From: Micromonospora ureilytica
Lineage (GTDB): Bacteria; Actinomycetota; Actinomycetes; Mycobacteriales; Micromonosporaceae
DNA length: 64,000 nt
Assembly: GCF_015751765.1 (NCBI RefSeq)
Contig: NZ_JADOTX010000001.1
Coordinates: 1 to 64,000, forward strand
Direction: 5' to 3'
The notes under the pieces were generated by a model that worked only from the letters and a program-made list of their open reading frames with translations, was not told the origin of the DNA and searched no databases. Both the position numbers and the translations under genes were made by a program. The stretch's first letter is position 1. Every line of letters begins with the position of its first letter. Positions 1 through 9,509 of this stretch are shown one piece after another.

Positions 1-1
1 T

Positions 2-346
2 CCGGGCCCGCACCGCCGCTACGGCGCCGACCTGGTGGTGCCCCGACTGGTCCGGGCGCAGTGCGCCCTGCTCAAGGGCATCGCGCTGCGGTACGTGATG
101 CGTCGCAGTGGCTTCCGGGGTCGCTACGAGCGGCAGCGCACGATGCTGGCCGAGGTGGTCGCCGCGCTGGTCCGGCGCGCCCCGGAGGGGCTTGATCCGA
201 TCTTCGCCCCGCTGTGGCGGGCCGCACCGGACGACACGGCCAGGCTGCGGGTGGTGATCGACCAGGTGGCGTCGCTCACCGACCCGGCGGCGGTGACCTG
301 GCACACCCGCTTGGTCGGCAACGGGACACCCCTGACGGACAACTAG
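2..346 (+). CDS. dgt: Deoxyguanosinetriphosphate triphosphohydrolase-like protein, C-terminal part
   Basis: The frame is open from base 2 and ends at TAG 344-346, so only the last 114 residues are present. The tail, with the segment LLKGIALRYVM and the closing DDTARLRVVIDQVASLTDP..WH pattern, matches the end of actinobacterial dGTPase-like proteins, which hydrolyse dGTP to deoxyguanosine and triphosphate. The catalytic HD residues lie upstream of the window. The position just before dnaG is the usual one in actinomycetes, although here two genes intervene. Family assignment is from recall of the family and gene order. Confidence 0.75.
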   Translation, partial: PGPHRRYGADLVVPRLVRAQCALLKGIALRYVMRRSGFRGRYERQRTMLAEVVAALVRRAPEGLDPIFAPLWRAAPDDTARLRVVIDQVASLTDPAAVTWHTRLVGNGTPLTDN

Positions 347-351
347 CCAGC

Positions 352-365
352 TTAGGCTAGCCTAA
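352..365. promoter_or_regulatory. Perfect 14-bp palindrome, probable iron box (IdeR/DmdR type)
   Basis: TTAGGCTAGCCTAA is a perfect palindrome that resembles the core of actinobacterial iron boxes bound by IdeR/DmdR repressors. It lies between the dgt stop and the ATG at 371, five bases before the start of a siderophore-interacting protein, so bound repressor with Fe2+ would block that gene. Binding is inferred from the motif and from the iron-related target. Confidence 0.7.
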
Positions 366-370
366 CTGGC

Positions 371-1207
371 ATGACGGAACGCCCCAGGAACGTCACCTCG
401 GCCCAGGTGCTGCGCACCGAGCGGCCCACCCCGCACCTGATCCGGCTCGTCCTCGGTGGGGACGAGCTGGTCGGTCTGCCGGTGGGCGAGTTCACCGACC
501 ACTACATCAAGGTGGTGTTCCCGCAGCCGGGTGTCGCGTACCCGCAGCCGTTGGACCTCGCCGCGATCCGCCGGGACCTGCCCAGGGAGCAGTGGCCCCG
601 GCTGCGCGCGTACACGGTGCGCCGCTGGGATCCGCTGGCCGGGGAGCTGACCGTCGACGTGGTGCACCACGGCGACGAGGGGTTGGCCGGCCCGTGGGCC
701 GCCGCGCTGCGCCCCGGCGATCCGGTGCACTTCGTCGGCCCCGGCGGCGCGTACGCCCCGAGCCCGGACGCGGACTGGCATCTGCTGGTCGGTGACGAGA
801 GTGCCCTGCCGGCGATCGCCGCCGCCTTGGAGCGCCTGCCGCTGGGCGCCCGGGCCCACGTCTTCGTGGAGATCGCCGACCCGGCCGAGGAGCAGAAGCT
901 GCTCAGCCCCGGGGCTGTGGAGTTGACCTGGCTGCATCGCGGCGATCGCCCGGTGGGCGAGGCGCTGGTCGCGGCGGTGCGGGCGTTGGAGTTCCCGGCT
1001 GGCCAGGTGCACGCGTTCGTGCACGGCGAGGCCGCCTTCGTCCGGGAGTTGCGCCGGCTGTTGCGCGGCGAGCGCGGCATTCCGCTCGGCCAGCTCTCCA
1101 TCTCCGGCTACTGGCGGCGCGGCATGGACGACGAGGGTTGGCGCTCCACCAAGGCCGACTGGAACCAGCAGGTGGCGGCCGAGGAGGTAGCTGTCGCGGC
1201 GGCCTGA
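371..1207 (+). CDS. Siderophore-interacting protein (NAD(P)H ferric-siderophore reductase)
   Basis: This 278-residue protein fits the siderophore-interacting (SIP/ViuB) family: an N-terminal FAD-binding beta-barrel with the RAYTVRRWDP segment (about residues 79-88) and a C-terminal NAD(P)H-binding half with HLLVGDESALPAIAAALE. Such cytosolic flavoproteins reduce Fe3+ in imported siderophores and release Fe2+. The C-terminal SGYWRRGMDDEGWR segment is typical of the family. The start is ATG 371, directly behind a palindromic iron box, which argues for repression under iron sufficiency. No siderophore transporter is adjacent in the window. Family call is strong; the siderophore is unknown. Confidence 0.9.
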   Translation: MTERPRNVTSAQVLRTERPTPHLIRLVLGGDELVGLPVGEFTDHYIKVVFPQPGVAYPQPLDLAAIRRDLPREQWPRLRAYTVRRWDPLAGELTVDVVHHGDEGLAGPWAAALRPGDPVHFVGPGGAYAPSPDADWHLLVGDESALPAIAAALERLPLGARAHVFVEIADPAEEQKLLSPGAVELTWLHRGDRPVGEALVAAVRALEFPAGQVHAFVHGEAAFVRELRRLLRGERGIPLGQLSISGYWRRGMDDEGWRSTKADWNQQVAAEEVAVAAA

Positions 1208-1214
1208 GCGCCGG

Positions 1215-2420
1215 TCATCCCTCGGGCGTGTTCGCCTCCTTGCCGGCCCGGGAGAGCCGTCGGCTGAGCAGTACGGCGTACCCGACGACCGCCAGGGAGA
1301 GCAGCGACAGCATCAGCCTCGGCTGGTGCACCGTCGCGGTGATCAGACTGACCGAGACCACGCCGTAGGCGGCGATCGCCAGCCGGGCGGCGCTCGGTCG
1401 GGTCCACAGCCAGTACAGGGCGAGCCCGCAGGCCGTCCACACCACCATCGAGGCGCCCAGCAGCAGCCGCAGCTCCAGCGGTAGCCGTGCCGCGTTGTCG
1501 TCGACCAGCCGGACCACCTGCCCGAGCGCCCAGCCGAGCAGCAGCAGGGCACCGCCGAGCGGGATGTGCAGATAGCTGTACGCCTGCCCTCCGCGCAGGC
1601 GGTTCTGGAGGAGTCGGGTGGTGACGAAGGTGGTGTAGACCCACCAGACGGCGGCCGGGATCAGGAACGCCATCGCGGCGGTGAGGATCATGTGTGGCGG
1701 TGGGTGGTCCGGCACGGCGAAGAGCAGGCTGGCCAGCGCGCTACCCAGCACGATGATGGTGAACTGGCCGATCCGCTCGGGCAGGTGCCGGTTGTCCACC
1801 GGCCAGCGGTTGAGCCAGCGCGCGCCGACCCACGGCGTGGCCAGTTCGATGACCATCGCGACCACCCACAGCGTCGGGCGCCGCTCGGCGGGGAGGGTCA
1901 GCGACACGAACCAGATCAGCCAGCCCGACCCGAAGCCGATCAGGTAGATGGTCGTCACCAGGCGGGCCATCGGGCTGGTCGGCCGGGCACGCAGGTACAG
2001 CAGGAGCAGGACGCCCCGCACGATCAGGTACCCGACCGGCAGGAGCACGCTCTCCGGCACCTCGTCGACGCCGAGCGTCATCGCGCCCGCGCCTACCAAA
2101 GCGACAAGCACCAACAGCCGGTGCAGCGCGTCGTCCGGGTCGAACCGGGTGTCGTAGAAGACCTGCCCCACCCAGGCCCACTGGATCACCACGAAGAGCC
2201 CGATCACGGCCAGCACTGCCGTCGGCGACGGGGTCGGATCGCTGCCCAGTCGGGCCACCACCGCCGCCAGCGCGTACACGAAGATGAGGTCGAGGAAGAG
2301 CTCCAGCCAGGTGGCGTGCCGGTGGCCGGCCTCGTCCGTCTCCGGGGCCTGGCCGCTTAGCCCCAACCACGCGCCGAACCATCGCGGCACGTGCGGGCCG
2401 TCGGTCCGTACCCTGCGCAT
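1215..2420 (-). CDS. LtrA-family (low temperature requirement protein A) membrane protein
   Basis: About 401 residues if translation starts at the ATG whose complement is at 2418-2420. The reading frame stays open further upstream (to 2591), but that part overlaps dnaG and lacks family features. The hallmark HATWLELFLDLIFVYALA segment near the N-terminus identifies the LtrA family, and the rest is a run of roughly ten hydrophobic helices. First described from cold-sensitive Listeria mutants, the family has no settled biochemical role. It is transcribed divergently from dnaG, with 137 bp between the two starts. Confidence 0.85.
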   Translation of the reverse strand: MRRVRTDGPHVPRWFGAWLGLSGQAPETDEAGHRHATWLELFLDLIFVYALAAVVARLGSDPTPSPTAVLAVIGLFVVIQWAWVGQVFYDTRFDPDDALHRLLVLVALVGAGAMTLGVDEVPESVLLPVGYLIVRGVLLLLYLRARPTSPMARLVTTIYLIGFGSGWLIWFVSLTLPAERRPTLWVVAMVIELATPWVGARWLNRWPVDNRHLPERIGQFTIIVLGSALASLLFAVPDHPPPHMILTAAMAFLIPAAVWWVYTTFVTTRLLQNRLRGGQAYSYLHIPLGGALLLLGWALGQVVRLVDDNAARLPLELRLLLGASMVVWTACGLALYWLWTRPSAARLAIAAYGVVSVSLITATVHQPRLMLSLLSLAVVGYAVLLSRRLSRAGKEANTPEG

Positions 2421-2557
2421 CTGGTCATGGTCCCCGCGCGGGCCCGGCTCCCGGGCCGGAATCGCGCAGCCGGGGCAGCGGCCGCCGCCACACCGGCGTC
2501 CCCCGGCCGGCGTGTCGTCGGTCCGGCAGGGCAGGATGTACGGCGAGGGGGTGGCGC

Positions 2558-4447
2558 ATGGCTGGGCGGATCCGGGACGAGGACATCGCACTGGTCCGGG
2601 AACGCACCTCGATCGGGGATGTGATCTCCGAGACGGTCACCCTGAAGTCCGCCGGCGGCGGCAACCTCAAGGGTCTGTGCCCGTTCCACGACGAGAAGAG
2701 TCCGTCGTTCAACGTGTCTCCGGCCCGCAACGTCTGGTACTGCTTCGGCTGCGGGGCCGGCGGCGACGCGATCAAGTTCCTGATGGACGCCGACCACCTC
2801 AGCTTCGTGGAGTCCGTCGAGCGGCTGGCCGGCCGCGCCGGCATCCAGCTGCGCTACATCGAGGACGACAAGGGCGCCCCGCGCCCCCGCCCGCAGCAGG
2901 GTCAGCGGCAGCGCCTGGTCGCCGCGCACGCCGCCGCCGTCGAGTTCTACCGCGCGCAACTGAGCACCGCCGGCGCCCGGCCGGCACGGGAGTTCCTGGC
3001 GCGACGGGGCTTCGACCGGGCCGCCGCCGAGCGCTACGGCTGTGGCTTCGCCCCGGATGGTTGGGACCTGCTCACCAAGCACCTGCGCCAGCAGGGCTTC
3101 ACCCACCAGGAGCTGGTCACCGCCGGGCTGTCCCGGGAGTCCCGCTCCGGCACCCTGATCGACAGGTTCCGTCGCCGGCTGCTCTGGCCGATCCGCGACC
3201 TCGCCGGTGACGTGATCGGCTTCGGCGCGCGCAAGCTCTTCGATGACGACGACGGCCCGAAGTACCTGAACACCCCCGAGACGCCGATCTACAAGAAGTC
3301 GCACGTGCTCTACGGCATCGACCAGGCCAAACGGGAGATCGCCAAGCAGGGGCGAGCGGTGATCGTCGAGGGTTACACCGACGTGATGGCCTGCCACCTC
3401 GCCGGGGTGACCACTGCGGTGGCGACCTGCGGCACCGCCTTCGCCGCGGACCACATCTCGGTCCTGCGTCGGCTGCTGTTCGACAGCGACGAGGTGGCCG
3501 GCGAGATCATCTTCACCTTCGACGGCGACGCCGCCGGGCAGAAGGCCGCGCTGCGCGCCTTCGAAGACGATCAGCGCTTCGTCGGGCGCACGTTCATCGC
3601 GGTCAGCCCGGACAACATGGACCCGTGCGACCTGCGGCTGGCCAAGGGCGACCTGGCGGTGCGTGATCTGGTCGCCCGCCGCGAGCCGCTCGTCGACTTC
3701 GCGCTGCGACACGTGATCAGCCGCTTCGACCTGGACACCGTCGACGGCCGGGTGGAGGCGATGCGTCACGCCGCGCCGTTGGTCGCGCGACTGAAGGACC
3801 GGGAAAAGCGCCCGGAGTACGTCCGCAAGCTCGCCATGGACCTCGGCATGGAGATCGAGCCGGTGCAGCGGGCGGTGCTCGCCGCCGGCAACGCTCCGCC
3901 GCCCGGCACCCGCGATTCCCGCGACGCCTCCCCCGCCGCTCGGCCGGCCCCGGCCCGCCCCGAGCCGGCACTGGACAGCCCGCTGTCGATGGTCGAGCGG
4001 GAGGCGCTCAAACTCGCCCTCCAGCAGCCGGTCCTGGCCGGGCCGATGTTCGACGCGGTCGAGGCCACCGAATACCGCCACCCGGTGCACGTCGCGGTGC
4101 GGACGGCCATCGCGGCGGCCGGTGGTGCCGCGTCGGCGACCGGCGGCGCGGTCTGGATCGAGTCGGTCCGGGACGCCTGCGACGACCTGGCGTCCGCGGC
4201 GCTGGTCGGTGAGTTGGCCGTCGAACCGCTGCGGATCGACGGCGAACCGGACCCGCGCTACGTGTCGATCACCATGGCCCGGGTGCAGTTCGGGTCGGTG
4301 ACCGCCCGGGTCCGGGACCTCAAGTCGCGCATCCAGCGGATCAACCCGGTGAACAACAAGGACGAGTACTTCGCCGCCTTCGGTGAGCTGCTGTCGCTGG
4401 AGCAGCACGCCCGGGCGCTGCGCGAGCAGGCTGCGGGAGGCCTCTAA
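2558..4447 (+). CDS. dnaG: DNA primase DnaG
   Basis: 629 residues, a normal length. It synthesises RNA primers for chromosome replication and works with the replicative helicase. A CHC2 zinc-binding domain is visible (Cys41, His44, Cys62, Cys65 in CPFH...CFGC). The Toprim catalytic core follows, with the [11 protein letters not shown] motif (about residues 270-280) and the metal-binding [10 protein letters not shown] motif (about 318-327). A proline/alanine-rich linker near residues 445-470 leads to the C-terminal helicase-binding region. The ATG at 2558 is followed at once by the family-typical start [19 protein letters not shown]. The next gene begins at the base after the stop, so they are probably cotranscribed. 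Confidence 0.97.
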   Translation: MAGRIRDEDIALVRERTSIGDVISETVTLKSAGGGNLKGLCPFHDEKSPSFNVSPARNVWYCFGCGAGGDAIKFLMDADHLSFVESVERLAGRAGIQLRYIEDDKGAPRPRPQQGQRQRLVAAHAAAVEFYRAQLSTAGARPAREFLARRGFDRAAAERYGCGFAPDGWDLLTKHLRQQGFTHQELVTAGLSRESRSGTLIDRFRRRLLWPIRDLAGDVIGFGARKLFDDDDGPKYLNTPETPIYKKSHVLYGIDQAKREIAKQGRAVIVEGYTDVMACHLAGVTTAVATCGTAFAADHISVLRRLLFDSDEVAGEIIFTFDGDAAGQKAALRAFEDDQRFVGRTFIAVSPDNMDPCDLRLAKGDLAVRDLVARREPLVDFALRHVISRFDLDTVDGRVEAMRHAAPLVARLKDREKRPEYVRKLAMDLGMEIEPVQRAVLAAGNAPPPGTRDSRDASPAARPAPARPEPALDSPLSMVEREALKLALQQPVLAGPMFDAVEATEYRHPVHVAVRTAIAAAGGAASATGGAVWIESVRDACDDLASAALVGELAVEPLRIDGEPDPRYVSITMARVQFGSVTARVRDLKSRIQRINPVNNKDEYFAAFGELLSLEQHARALREQAAGGL

Positions 4448-4984
4448 ATGGGACTGTTCAGCCGCAAGCCGAAGCTGCCGCCGGCCGACCGGCCGCCGCT
4501 GACCGCCGACGAGCGGGTGTTGGCCTGGGCCGCCGCCGGCAACGGCGAGGGCGACGGGGTGGTGGTCGCCACCAACCTCGGGTTGTGGCTGCCCGGTCGA
4601 GGGCAACGGCTCGGCTGGCACACCATCCTCAAGGCGGTCTGGTCCGGGCGGGAGCTGACCGTCACACCCGCCGAGCCCGTCGTCGAGCGGGACGGCTACA
4701 CGATGGTCGCCGACGGTCCGGCCGAGACGTACCTGCTGCTCGACCCGGGGGAGCTGCCCCACCAGGTGCGGGCCCGGGTGACCCGCTCGGTCGCGTACAC
4801 CGAGCACCAGCCGGTGCCCGGCGGTGCCGCGCGGGTCGCGGCCCGGCGCGTGGCCGGGGTCGACGGTCTGACCTGGACGGTCCGACTCGACCCCGGCACT
4901 CCGGCGGACGACGAGGCCCTGCTCGCCGAGACCGACCGGCTGGTCGGCGTGGCCCGCGCCGCCACCGCGCCGGCCGACGTCTGA
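4448..4984 (+). CDS. Conserved actinobacterial protein downstream of dnaG
   Basis: 178 residues beginning MGLFSRKPKLPPADRPPL, with ATG directly after the dnaG TAA, which indicates translational coupling. There is no signal peptide or membrane segment. The middle part (VLAWAAAGNGEGDGVVVATNLGLWLP...GWHTILKAVW) reads as alternating beta strands and resembles a small PH-like fold, but I do not recognise a named family. Conservation next to dnaG in related actinomycetes is from recall. Function unknown. Confidence 0.75.
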   Translation: MGLFSRKPKLPPADRPPLTADERVLAWAAAGNGEGDGVVVATNLGLWLPGRGQRLGWHTILKAVWSGRELTVTPAEPVVERDGYTMVADGPAETYLLLDPGELPHQVRARVTRSVAYTEHQPVPGGAARVAARRVAGVDGLTWTVRLDPGTPADDEALLAETDRLVGVARAATAPADV

Positions 4985-4993
4985 CCGGCTGGG

Positions 4994-6013
4994 TCAGTTC
5001 GCCCCGAGGTCCTTCAGCGCCTTCTCGGCACCGCGGTGCAGCGGCACCGGCAGGGTCCTGCGGGCATTCTCCAGCGAGATCCCCTTGGCCGCCGGGTTGG
5101 CCTGGGCCAGGGCGTCGCGCTTGTCGAACACCGTCCGGGTGATCGCGCAGGCCACGTTGGCGTCCAGGTCCTTGCGGACCAGCAGCACGTTGGGCACGAC
5201 GATGGTCGGGGTGTCGGTCGCCGTCCGGTACGCGTCCCGCCCGATCGTGCCTTCCTGGTAGCCGGGGCTCAGCGCGGTCAGCTTCGGCAGCAGCGGCGAG
5301 ATGTCGACGAACCTCACCGAGTCGCCGGCCGTGGTGAACAGGTCGGTGAGGCCACCGGTGGGCAGACCCCCGGACCAGAAGAAGCCGTCGACGCTGCCGT
5401 CCTTGATCCCCTCGACAGTCTTGGTCAGGTCCAGTCGCTGCGCCCGGATGTCAGTGGCCGGGTCGAGGCCGGCGGCCTCCAACAGCCGGTTGGCGATCAC
5501 CTCCGTGCCGGACTTCGGCGAGCCGGTGGAGATCCGCTTGCCCCGCATGTCGGCCACCGAGGTGATACCGGAATCGTTGCGGACCACCACCTGGGTGTAG
5601 TTGTCATAGATGCGGGCCAGCGCCTCCACCGGCTGCGGCGCGGTGAAGCTGCCCTTGCCCTCGACCGCGTTGACCGCCGTGTCGAACAGCGAGAACGCCA
5701 CGTCGTACTGGCCAGCGACGAGTTGCTCGACGTTCTGCACCGAGGCGCCGGTCTCGGCGGCGGTGCCGGTGAGCTTGCCGCCGGTCGCCCCGGACAACTG
5801 CCCGGCCAGGGCGTTGCCGACCACGTAGTAGACGCCCGTCGCGTTGCCGGTGGCGATGCCCACGCGGGTCTCCCGGGTCACTTCGCAGGTGACCTCGCTG
5901 GCCGCGTCGTCGGTGGCCGCGCCGCCCTGCTGACCTCCGCAACCCGCGGCACCGACCGTGACGAGGGCGAGCACGCTCAGGCCCGCAGCGAGCCGTACGT
6001 CGATTCGTCTCAC
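4994..6013 (-). CDS. TAXI-family TRAP transporter solute-binding lipoprotein
   Basis: 339 residues from GTG (complement of 6011-6013), with a strong GGAGG ribosome site. A lipoprotein signal peptide ends in VTVGAAGC. The mature protein has the TAXI-type pattern GIATGNATGVYYVVGNALA, followed by RISTGSPKSGTEVIANRLLEAAG. TAXI proteins bind a small acid or other solute outside the membrane and hand it to a fused TRAP permease, driven by a cation gradient. The GTG overlaps the permease stop (GTGA), so the two genes are translationally coupled, permease first. The substrate cannot be read from sequence. Confidence 0.9.
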   Translation of the reverse strand: MRRIDVRLAAGLSVLALVTVGAAGCGGQQGGAATDDAASEVTCEVTRETRVGIATGNATGVYYVVGNALAGQLSGATGGKLTGTAAETGASVQNVEQLVAGQYDVAFSLFDTAVNAVEGKGSFTAPQPVEALARIYDNYTQVVVRNDSGITSVADMRGKRISTGSPKSGTEVIANRLLEAAGLDPATDIRAQRLDLTKTVEGIKDGSVDGFFWSGGLPTGGLTDLFTTAGDSVRFVDISPLLPKLTALSPGYQEGTIGRDAYRTATDTPTIVVPNVLLVRKDLDANVACAITRTVFDKRDALAQANPAAKGISLENARRTLPVPLHRGAEKALKDLGAN

Positions 6014-8271
6014 AGTTGTTCCTCCACAGGGTTGGCTGGTGATCCGGACGATGGCCGACCGGCGGATCTCCGTCGGACGAACACGCCCGCCGCCGCGACG
6101 GCGGCCAGCGTCGCGCCGACAGTGACCGGCACGGGTTCGAGCCAGAGCAATGTGACGCCGGCGACGGCGCCGATGGTGCGTTCCGGGGGGCCGGCGGGGC
6201 CCACGCCGGGCAGCCAGCCACCGGCGGCGACGGCGAGCACCGCCACGCTGAGCGCGACGACCACTGCCGCGAAGGCGATCCGCTGGACACCACCGATGCC
6301 GAGCAGACCGAGCCCGGCCGGCGTGATGACGAACGCGACAGGGGTCAGGTACGCCGGCAGCGCGTACCGCAGGGTCTGCCACATGGTCGGCACCAGCCGG
6401 CCGCCGGTGACCGCGGCGGCAGCCACCGCGGCGAGTGCGGTCGGTGGGGACACCTCGGACAGCACCGCGAAGTAGAAGACGAACATCGCCGCCGCCGGCG
6501 CGGTGACGCCCAGGTCGAGCAGGGCCGGACCGACGATCACCCACCCGATCACGAACGACGCGGTGACCGGCACGGCCAGTCCCAGCAGGGTGAGCGCCAC
6601 TGCGGCGAGCAGCGCGGTGAGCACCAGCACCAGCGTCGGGTCCGACGTGGCCGCCTGCGCCCCGCCGATCAGCAGCGCCGCCGCCTGCGGCCCGAGGCCG
6701 GTCTTCGTGGTGGTCGCCGTGATGATGCCGGCGGCGGCGCAGACCGCGGTGACGGCGAGGACGCCGCGTACGCCGGTGACGAGCGCTGTCACCAGCCGGC
6801 CCGGGGTGAGCCGGTGGGTACGGTCCAGGAACGACAACGCGACGGTGAGCAGAATGGCGAAGACGACAGCCCTCGTCGCGGACACGCCTACCGCGAGGAA
6901 CACGATGATGGCGATCAGCGAGGCGAAGTGGTAGCCGAACCGGGCCAGCAGACGCCAGGGTGAGCCGACCTCGATCACCACGGGGCGTACGCCGGAGCGG
7001 CGAGCGTCGATCTCCACGGCGAGCAGGATGCCGAGGTAGTAGAGCACCGTCGGCACGGTTGCCCAGCCCAGCACCTGGAGGTACGAGACGCCCAGGTACT
7101 CGGCGATGATGAACGCCGCCGCGCCCAATGTGGGCGGGGAGAGGATGGCGCCCACACCGGCCGCGGCCAGCATGCCGCCGGCCCGCTCCGGCGGGTAGCC
7201 GGCGCGGCGCAACAGCGGCCAGGTGACCGCGCCGATGCTCACCGTCGTCGCCGCGCCGGAGCCGGAGACGGTGCCGAGCAGGAAGCCCGAGGCCACCGCC
7301 GTCCGACCGGCGGCGGTACGCGAGCGCCGGAACGCCGCGGCCGACAGCTCGACGAAGAACCGCCCGGCCCCGGACAGCTCCAGCGCCGCGCCGTAGATGG
7401 TGAACAACACGATGTACGAGGCGGCCACGTCGAGTGGCGTGCCGTAGAAGCCGCTGTCGGAGTTGTAGAACGCGTCGACCAGCTGACTGAAGTCGAGCCC
7501 GGAGTGCGCGACCGGCCAGGACTGCGGCAGCAACCCGCCGTAGTAGCCGTAGCCGAGGAACAGCAGGCAGACAGCGGGCAGGATCCAACCGGTGGTACGT
7601 CGACACGCTTCGAGCAGCAGGAGCAGCAGGACGGTGCCCAGCACCAGATCCGTCGGCGCCAGCAGGCCCTGCCGGTCGAGGAACGCGTTGTAGCCGCCGC
7701 CACCGCTGCCGATCCGGATCGGCAGGACGGGGTAGAGACAGGCCGCGACAGTCAGCGCGACCAGAACCCAGTCGGTCACCGTGGGTCGTGTCGACGCCTG
7801 TCGCGACCGTGCGCTTGCGGTGTTCGCGGCGTTGTCGGTCTTCTCGGCGTTGTCGGCGCGGCGTCGCCGGCTGCGGAGGCGGGCCGGCAGCCGCAGGTCG
7901 GCCGGGTAGGCGAGGAAGACCAGCGGGAGTACGCCGGCCAAGAAGATGATCAAGTAGTACTTGCTGCCCTGCGACAGAGGGCGGAACACCTGCCACAGGG
8001 CGAGAGCGCCGACCGCCAGCGCCGCCGAGGTGAGGAGCAGACCCGCCGGCCCGGAGAGCACGCGTCCCGGTTTCTCGTCCTCGAACTGGGCGGCCAGGTC
8101 CCGGGTCGCCCGCTCGGCGACGCCGGGCTCCGTCGGCTCGGCTCCCGGTCGTGGTCGGGGTGGCGCGCCGCCGGGGCTCGCCGCGGGCCCACCGGTGGGA
8201 GAGTTGGCTGGTCGGGCAGCTGACGACGAACCATCGGGCGCGCTGATGGGCGACACGAAAGGACGATACAC
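6010..8271 (-). CDS. TRAP transporter fused permease subunit (DctQM-like, TAXI system)
   Basis: 753 residues. An acidic and proline-rich cytosolic N-terminus (about residues 1-70) precedes many hydrophobic helices. The segment GTVSGSGAATTVSIGAVTWP (near residues 335-355) and the following GGMLAAAGVGAILSPPTLGAAAFIIAEYLG are the core of the large TRAP permease domain. The length fits the fused small-plus-large permeases that pair with TAXI binding proteins. It overlaps the binding-protein gene by 4 bp. ATG at 8271 is the furthest upstream start and shorter starts are possible. Confidence 0.9.
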   Translation of the reverse strand: MYRPFVSPISAPDGSSSAARPANSPTGGPAASPGGAPPRPRPGAEPTEPGVAERATRDLAAQFEDEKPGRVLSGPAGLLLTSAALAVGALALWQVFRPLSQGSKYYLIIFLAGVLPLVFLAYPADLRLPARLRSRRRRADNAEKTDNAANTASARSRQASTRPTVTDWVLVALTVAACLYPVLPIRIGSGGGGYNAFLDRQGLLAPTDLVLGTVLLLLLLEACRRTTGWILPAVCLLFLGYGYYGGLLPQSWPVAHSGLDFSQLVDAFYNSDSGFYGTPLDVAASYIVLFTIYGAALELSGAGRFFVELSAAAFRRSRTAAGRTAVASGFLLGTVSGSGAATTVSIGAVTWPLLRRAGYPPERAGGMLAAAGVGAILSPPTLGAAAFIIAEYLGVSYLQVLGWATVPTVLYYLGILLAVEIDARRSGVRPVVIEVGSPWRLLARFGYHFASLIAIIVFLAVGVSATRAVVFAILLTVALSFLDRTHRLTPGRLVTALVTGVRGVLAVTAVCAAAGIITATTTKTGLGPQAAALLIGGAQAATSDPTLVLVLTALLAAVALTLLGLAVPVTASFVIGWVIVGPALLDLGVTAPAAAMFVFYFAVLSEVSPPTALAAVAAAAVTGGRLVPTMWQTLRYALPAYLTPVAFVITPAGLGLLGIGGVQRIAFAAVVVALSVAVLAVAAGGWLPGVGPAGPPERTIGAVAGVTLLWLEPVPVTVGATLAAVAAAGVFVRRRSAGRPSSGSPANPVEEQL

Positions 8272-8399
8272 GTCGATTGGCTGACGGGTGGGGCATCGAA
8301 TGGCGTTTCGCCGTCAGTGGTACGGACGCCGGGGTGACCGGCCGGTCGTCGGGCGTATTGGCGTGGAGGGTTGTCGGATCCGGCGGTTAGGGTCGGGCG

Positions 8400-9332
8400 G
8401 TGACTTCGGGGCGACCACTGATTCGGGCTCGCGGGCTGGTGAAGCGGTTCGGCGATTTCACCGCCGTGGACGGCATCGATGTCGACGTGCGTCCGGGTGA
8501 GGCGTTCGGCTTCCTCGGGCCCAACGGCGCGGGCAAGTCGTCCACCATGCGGATGATCGGCTGCATCTCCCCACCCAGCGCGGGGGAGCTGCGCATCCTC
8601 GACATGGATCCGGTGGCTGACGGGCCGGCGATCCGGGCGCGCCTCGGTGTGTGCCCCCAGCTGGACAATCTCGACCCGGAGCTGACCGTCCGGGAAAACC
8701 TGACCGTCTACGCCCGCTACTTCGGCATCTCCCGCCGGGCGGCCCGGGAGCGCGCCGCCGAGCTGCTCGACTTCGTCCAGCTCACCGAGCGGGCCGACAG
8801 CTTGGTCGAGCCGTTGTCCGGTGGGATGAAGCGTCGGCTGACCATCGCCCGCGCGCTGGTCAACGATCCGGAGATCGTGCTGCTCGACGAGCCGACCACC
8901 GGGCTCGACCCGCAGGCCCGGCACCTGGTGTGGGAGCGGCTGTTCCGGCTCAAGCAGCAGGGCGTGACGCTGGTGCTCACCACGCACTACATGGACGAGG
9001 CCGAGCAGCTCTGCGACCGCCTGGTGGTGATGGACGGCGGACGGATCGTCGCGGAGGGCTCGCCCCGGGCGTTGATCGAGCAGCACTCGACCCGCGAGGT
9101 GGTCGAGCTGCGCTTCGCCGCCGAGTCGCAGGAGCCGTTCGCCGGCAAGCTCGACGGGCTGGGGGAGCGGGTCGAGGTGCTGCCCGACCGGGTCCTGCTC
9201 TACGTGCCCGACGGCGACGCGGCGGTCACCGAGGTCACCGCGCTGGGTCTCCAGCCGGCGAACGTGCTGGTGCGGCGCAGCGGCCTGGAGGACGTCTTCC
9301 TGCACCTGACCGGCCGCACCCTGGTCGACTGA
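8400..9332 (+). CDS. ABC exporter ATP-binding protein (DrrA/NodI-like)
   Basis: 310 residues from GTG. Walker A GPNGAGKSS is at about residues 40-48, signature LSGGMKRR at about 138-145, Walker B VLLDEPTTG at about 160-168, and the switch histidine lies in LTTHYMDEAEQ. A C-terminal extension of about 90 residues is typical of drug and polysaccharide exporters of the DrrA/NodI group. The expected ABC-2 permeases are present but begin 1.9 kb downstream at 11223, because a regulator pair and a small gene lie between. The cargo could be a drug or lipid-linked compound, which cannot be decided here. Confidence 0.92.
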   Translation: MTSGRPLIRARGLVKRFGDFTAVDGIDVDVRPGEAFGFLGPNGAGKSSTMRMIGCISPPSAGELRILDMDPVADGPAIRARLGVCPQLDNLDPELTVRENLTVYARYFGISRRAARERAAELLDFVQLTERADSLVEPLSGGMKRRLTIARALVNDPEIVLLDEPTTGLDPQARHLVWERLFRLKQQGVTLVLTTHYMDEAEQLCDRLVVMDGGRIVAEGSPRALIEQHSTREVVELRFAAESQEPFAGKLDGLGERVEVLPDRVLLYVPDGDAAVTEVTALGLQPANVLVRRSGLEDVFLHLTGRTLVD

Positions 9333-9412
9333 CCGCCCGCGATTGATCGTTGGCAGCGTCGCACGGTTGATCTGCCGGCGGCTCCAACGTGCCCGTGACC
9401 GCCACTCGATCC

Positions 9413-9465
9413 GCAGATCTTGGACACTTTCCGTTAACAGCTAACGGAAACTGTCCAAGATCTGC
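9413..9465. terminator. Long near-perfect hairpin between convergent genes
   Basis: Arms of 24 bp (9413-9436 and 9442-9465) have one mismatch (9427/9451) and a 5-base loop. The hairpin sits between the ABC ATPase (+) and the small gene at 9510 (-), where a bidirectional terminator would be expected. There is no U-tract, which is common in actinomycetes. A second hairpin of the same design is at 34630-34679. Confidence 0.65.
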
Positions 9466-9509
9466 TCATGTCGCGGGCGATGTGCAGGGGAGCTGCCAAC
9501 GATCGCCGC

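Noticed and set aside
2357..4807. An 816-residue minus-strand open frame over dnaG
   Set aside because: dnaG on the plus strand is unmistakable; the antisense translation has no recognisable motif.
6014..8296. Continuous minus-strand frame joining the TAXI binding protein to an upstream 760-residue extension
   Set aside because: The extension is in the wrong frame over the TRAP permease. The lipoprotein signal peptide begins exactly at GTG 6013.
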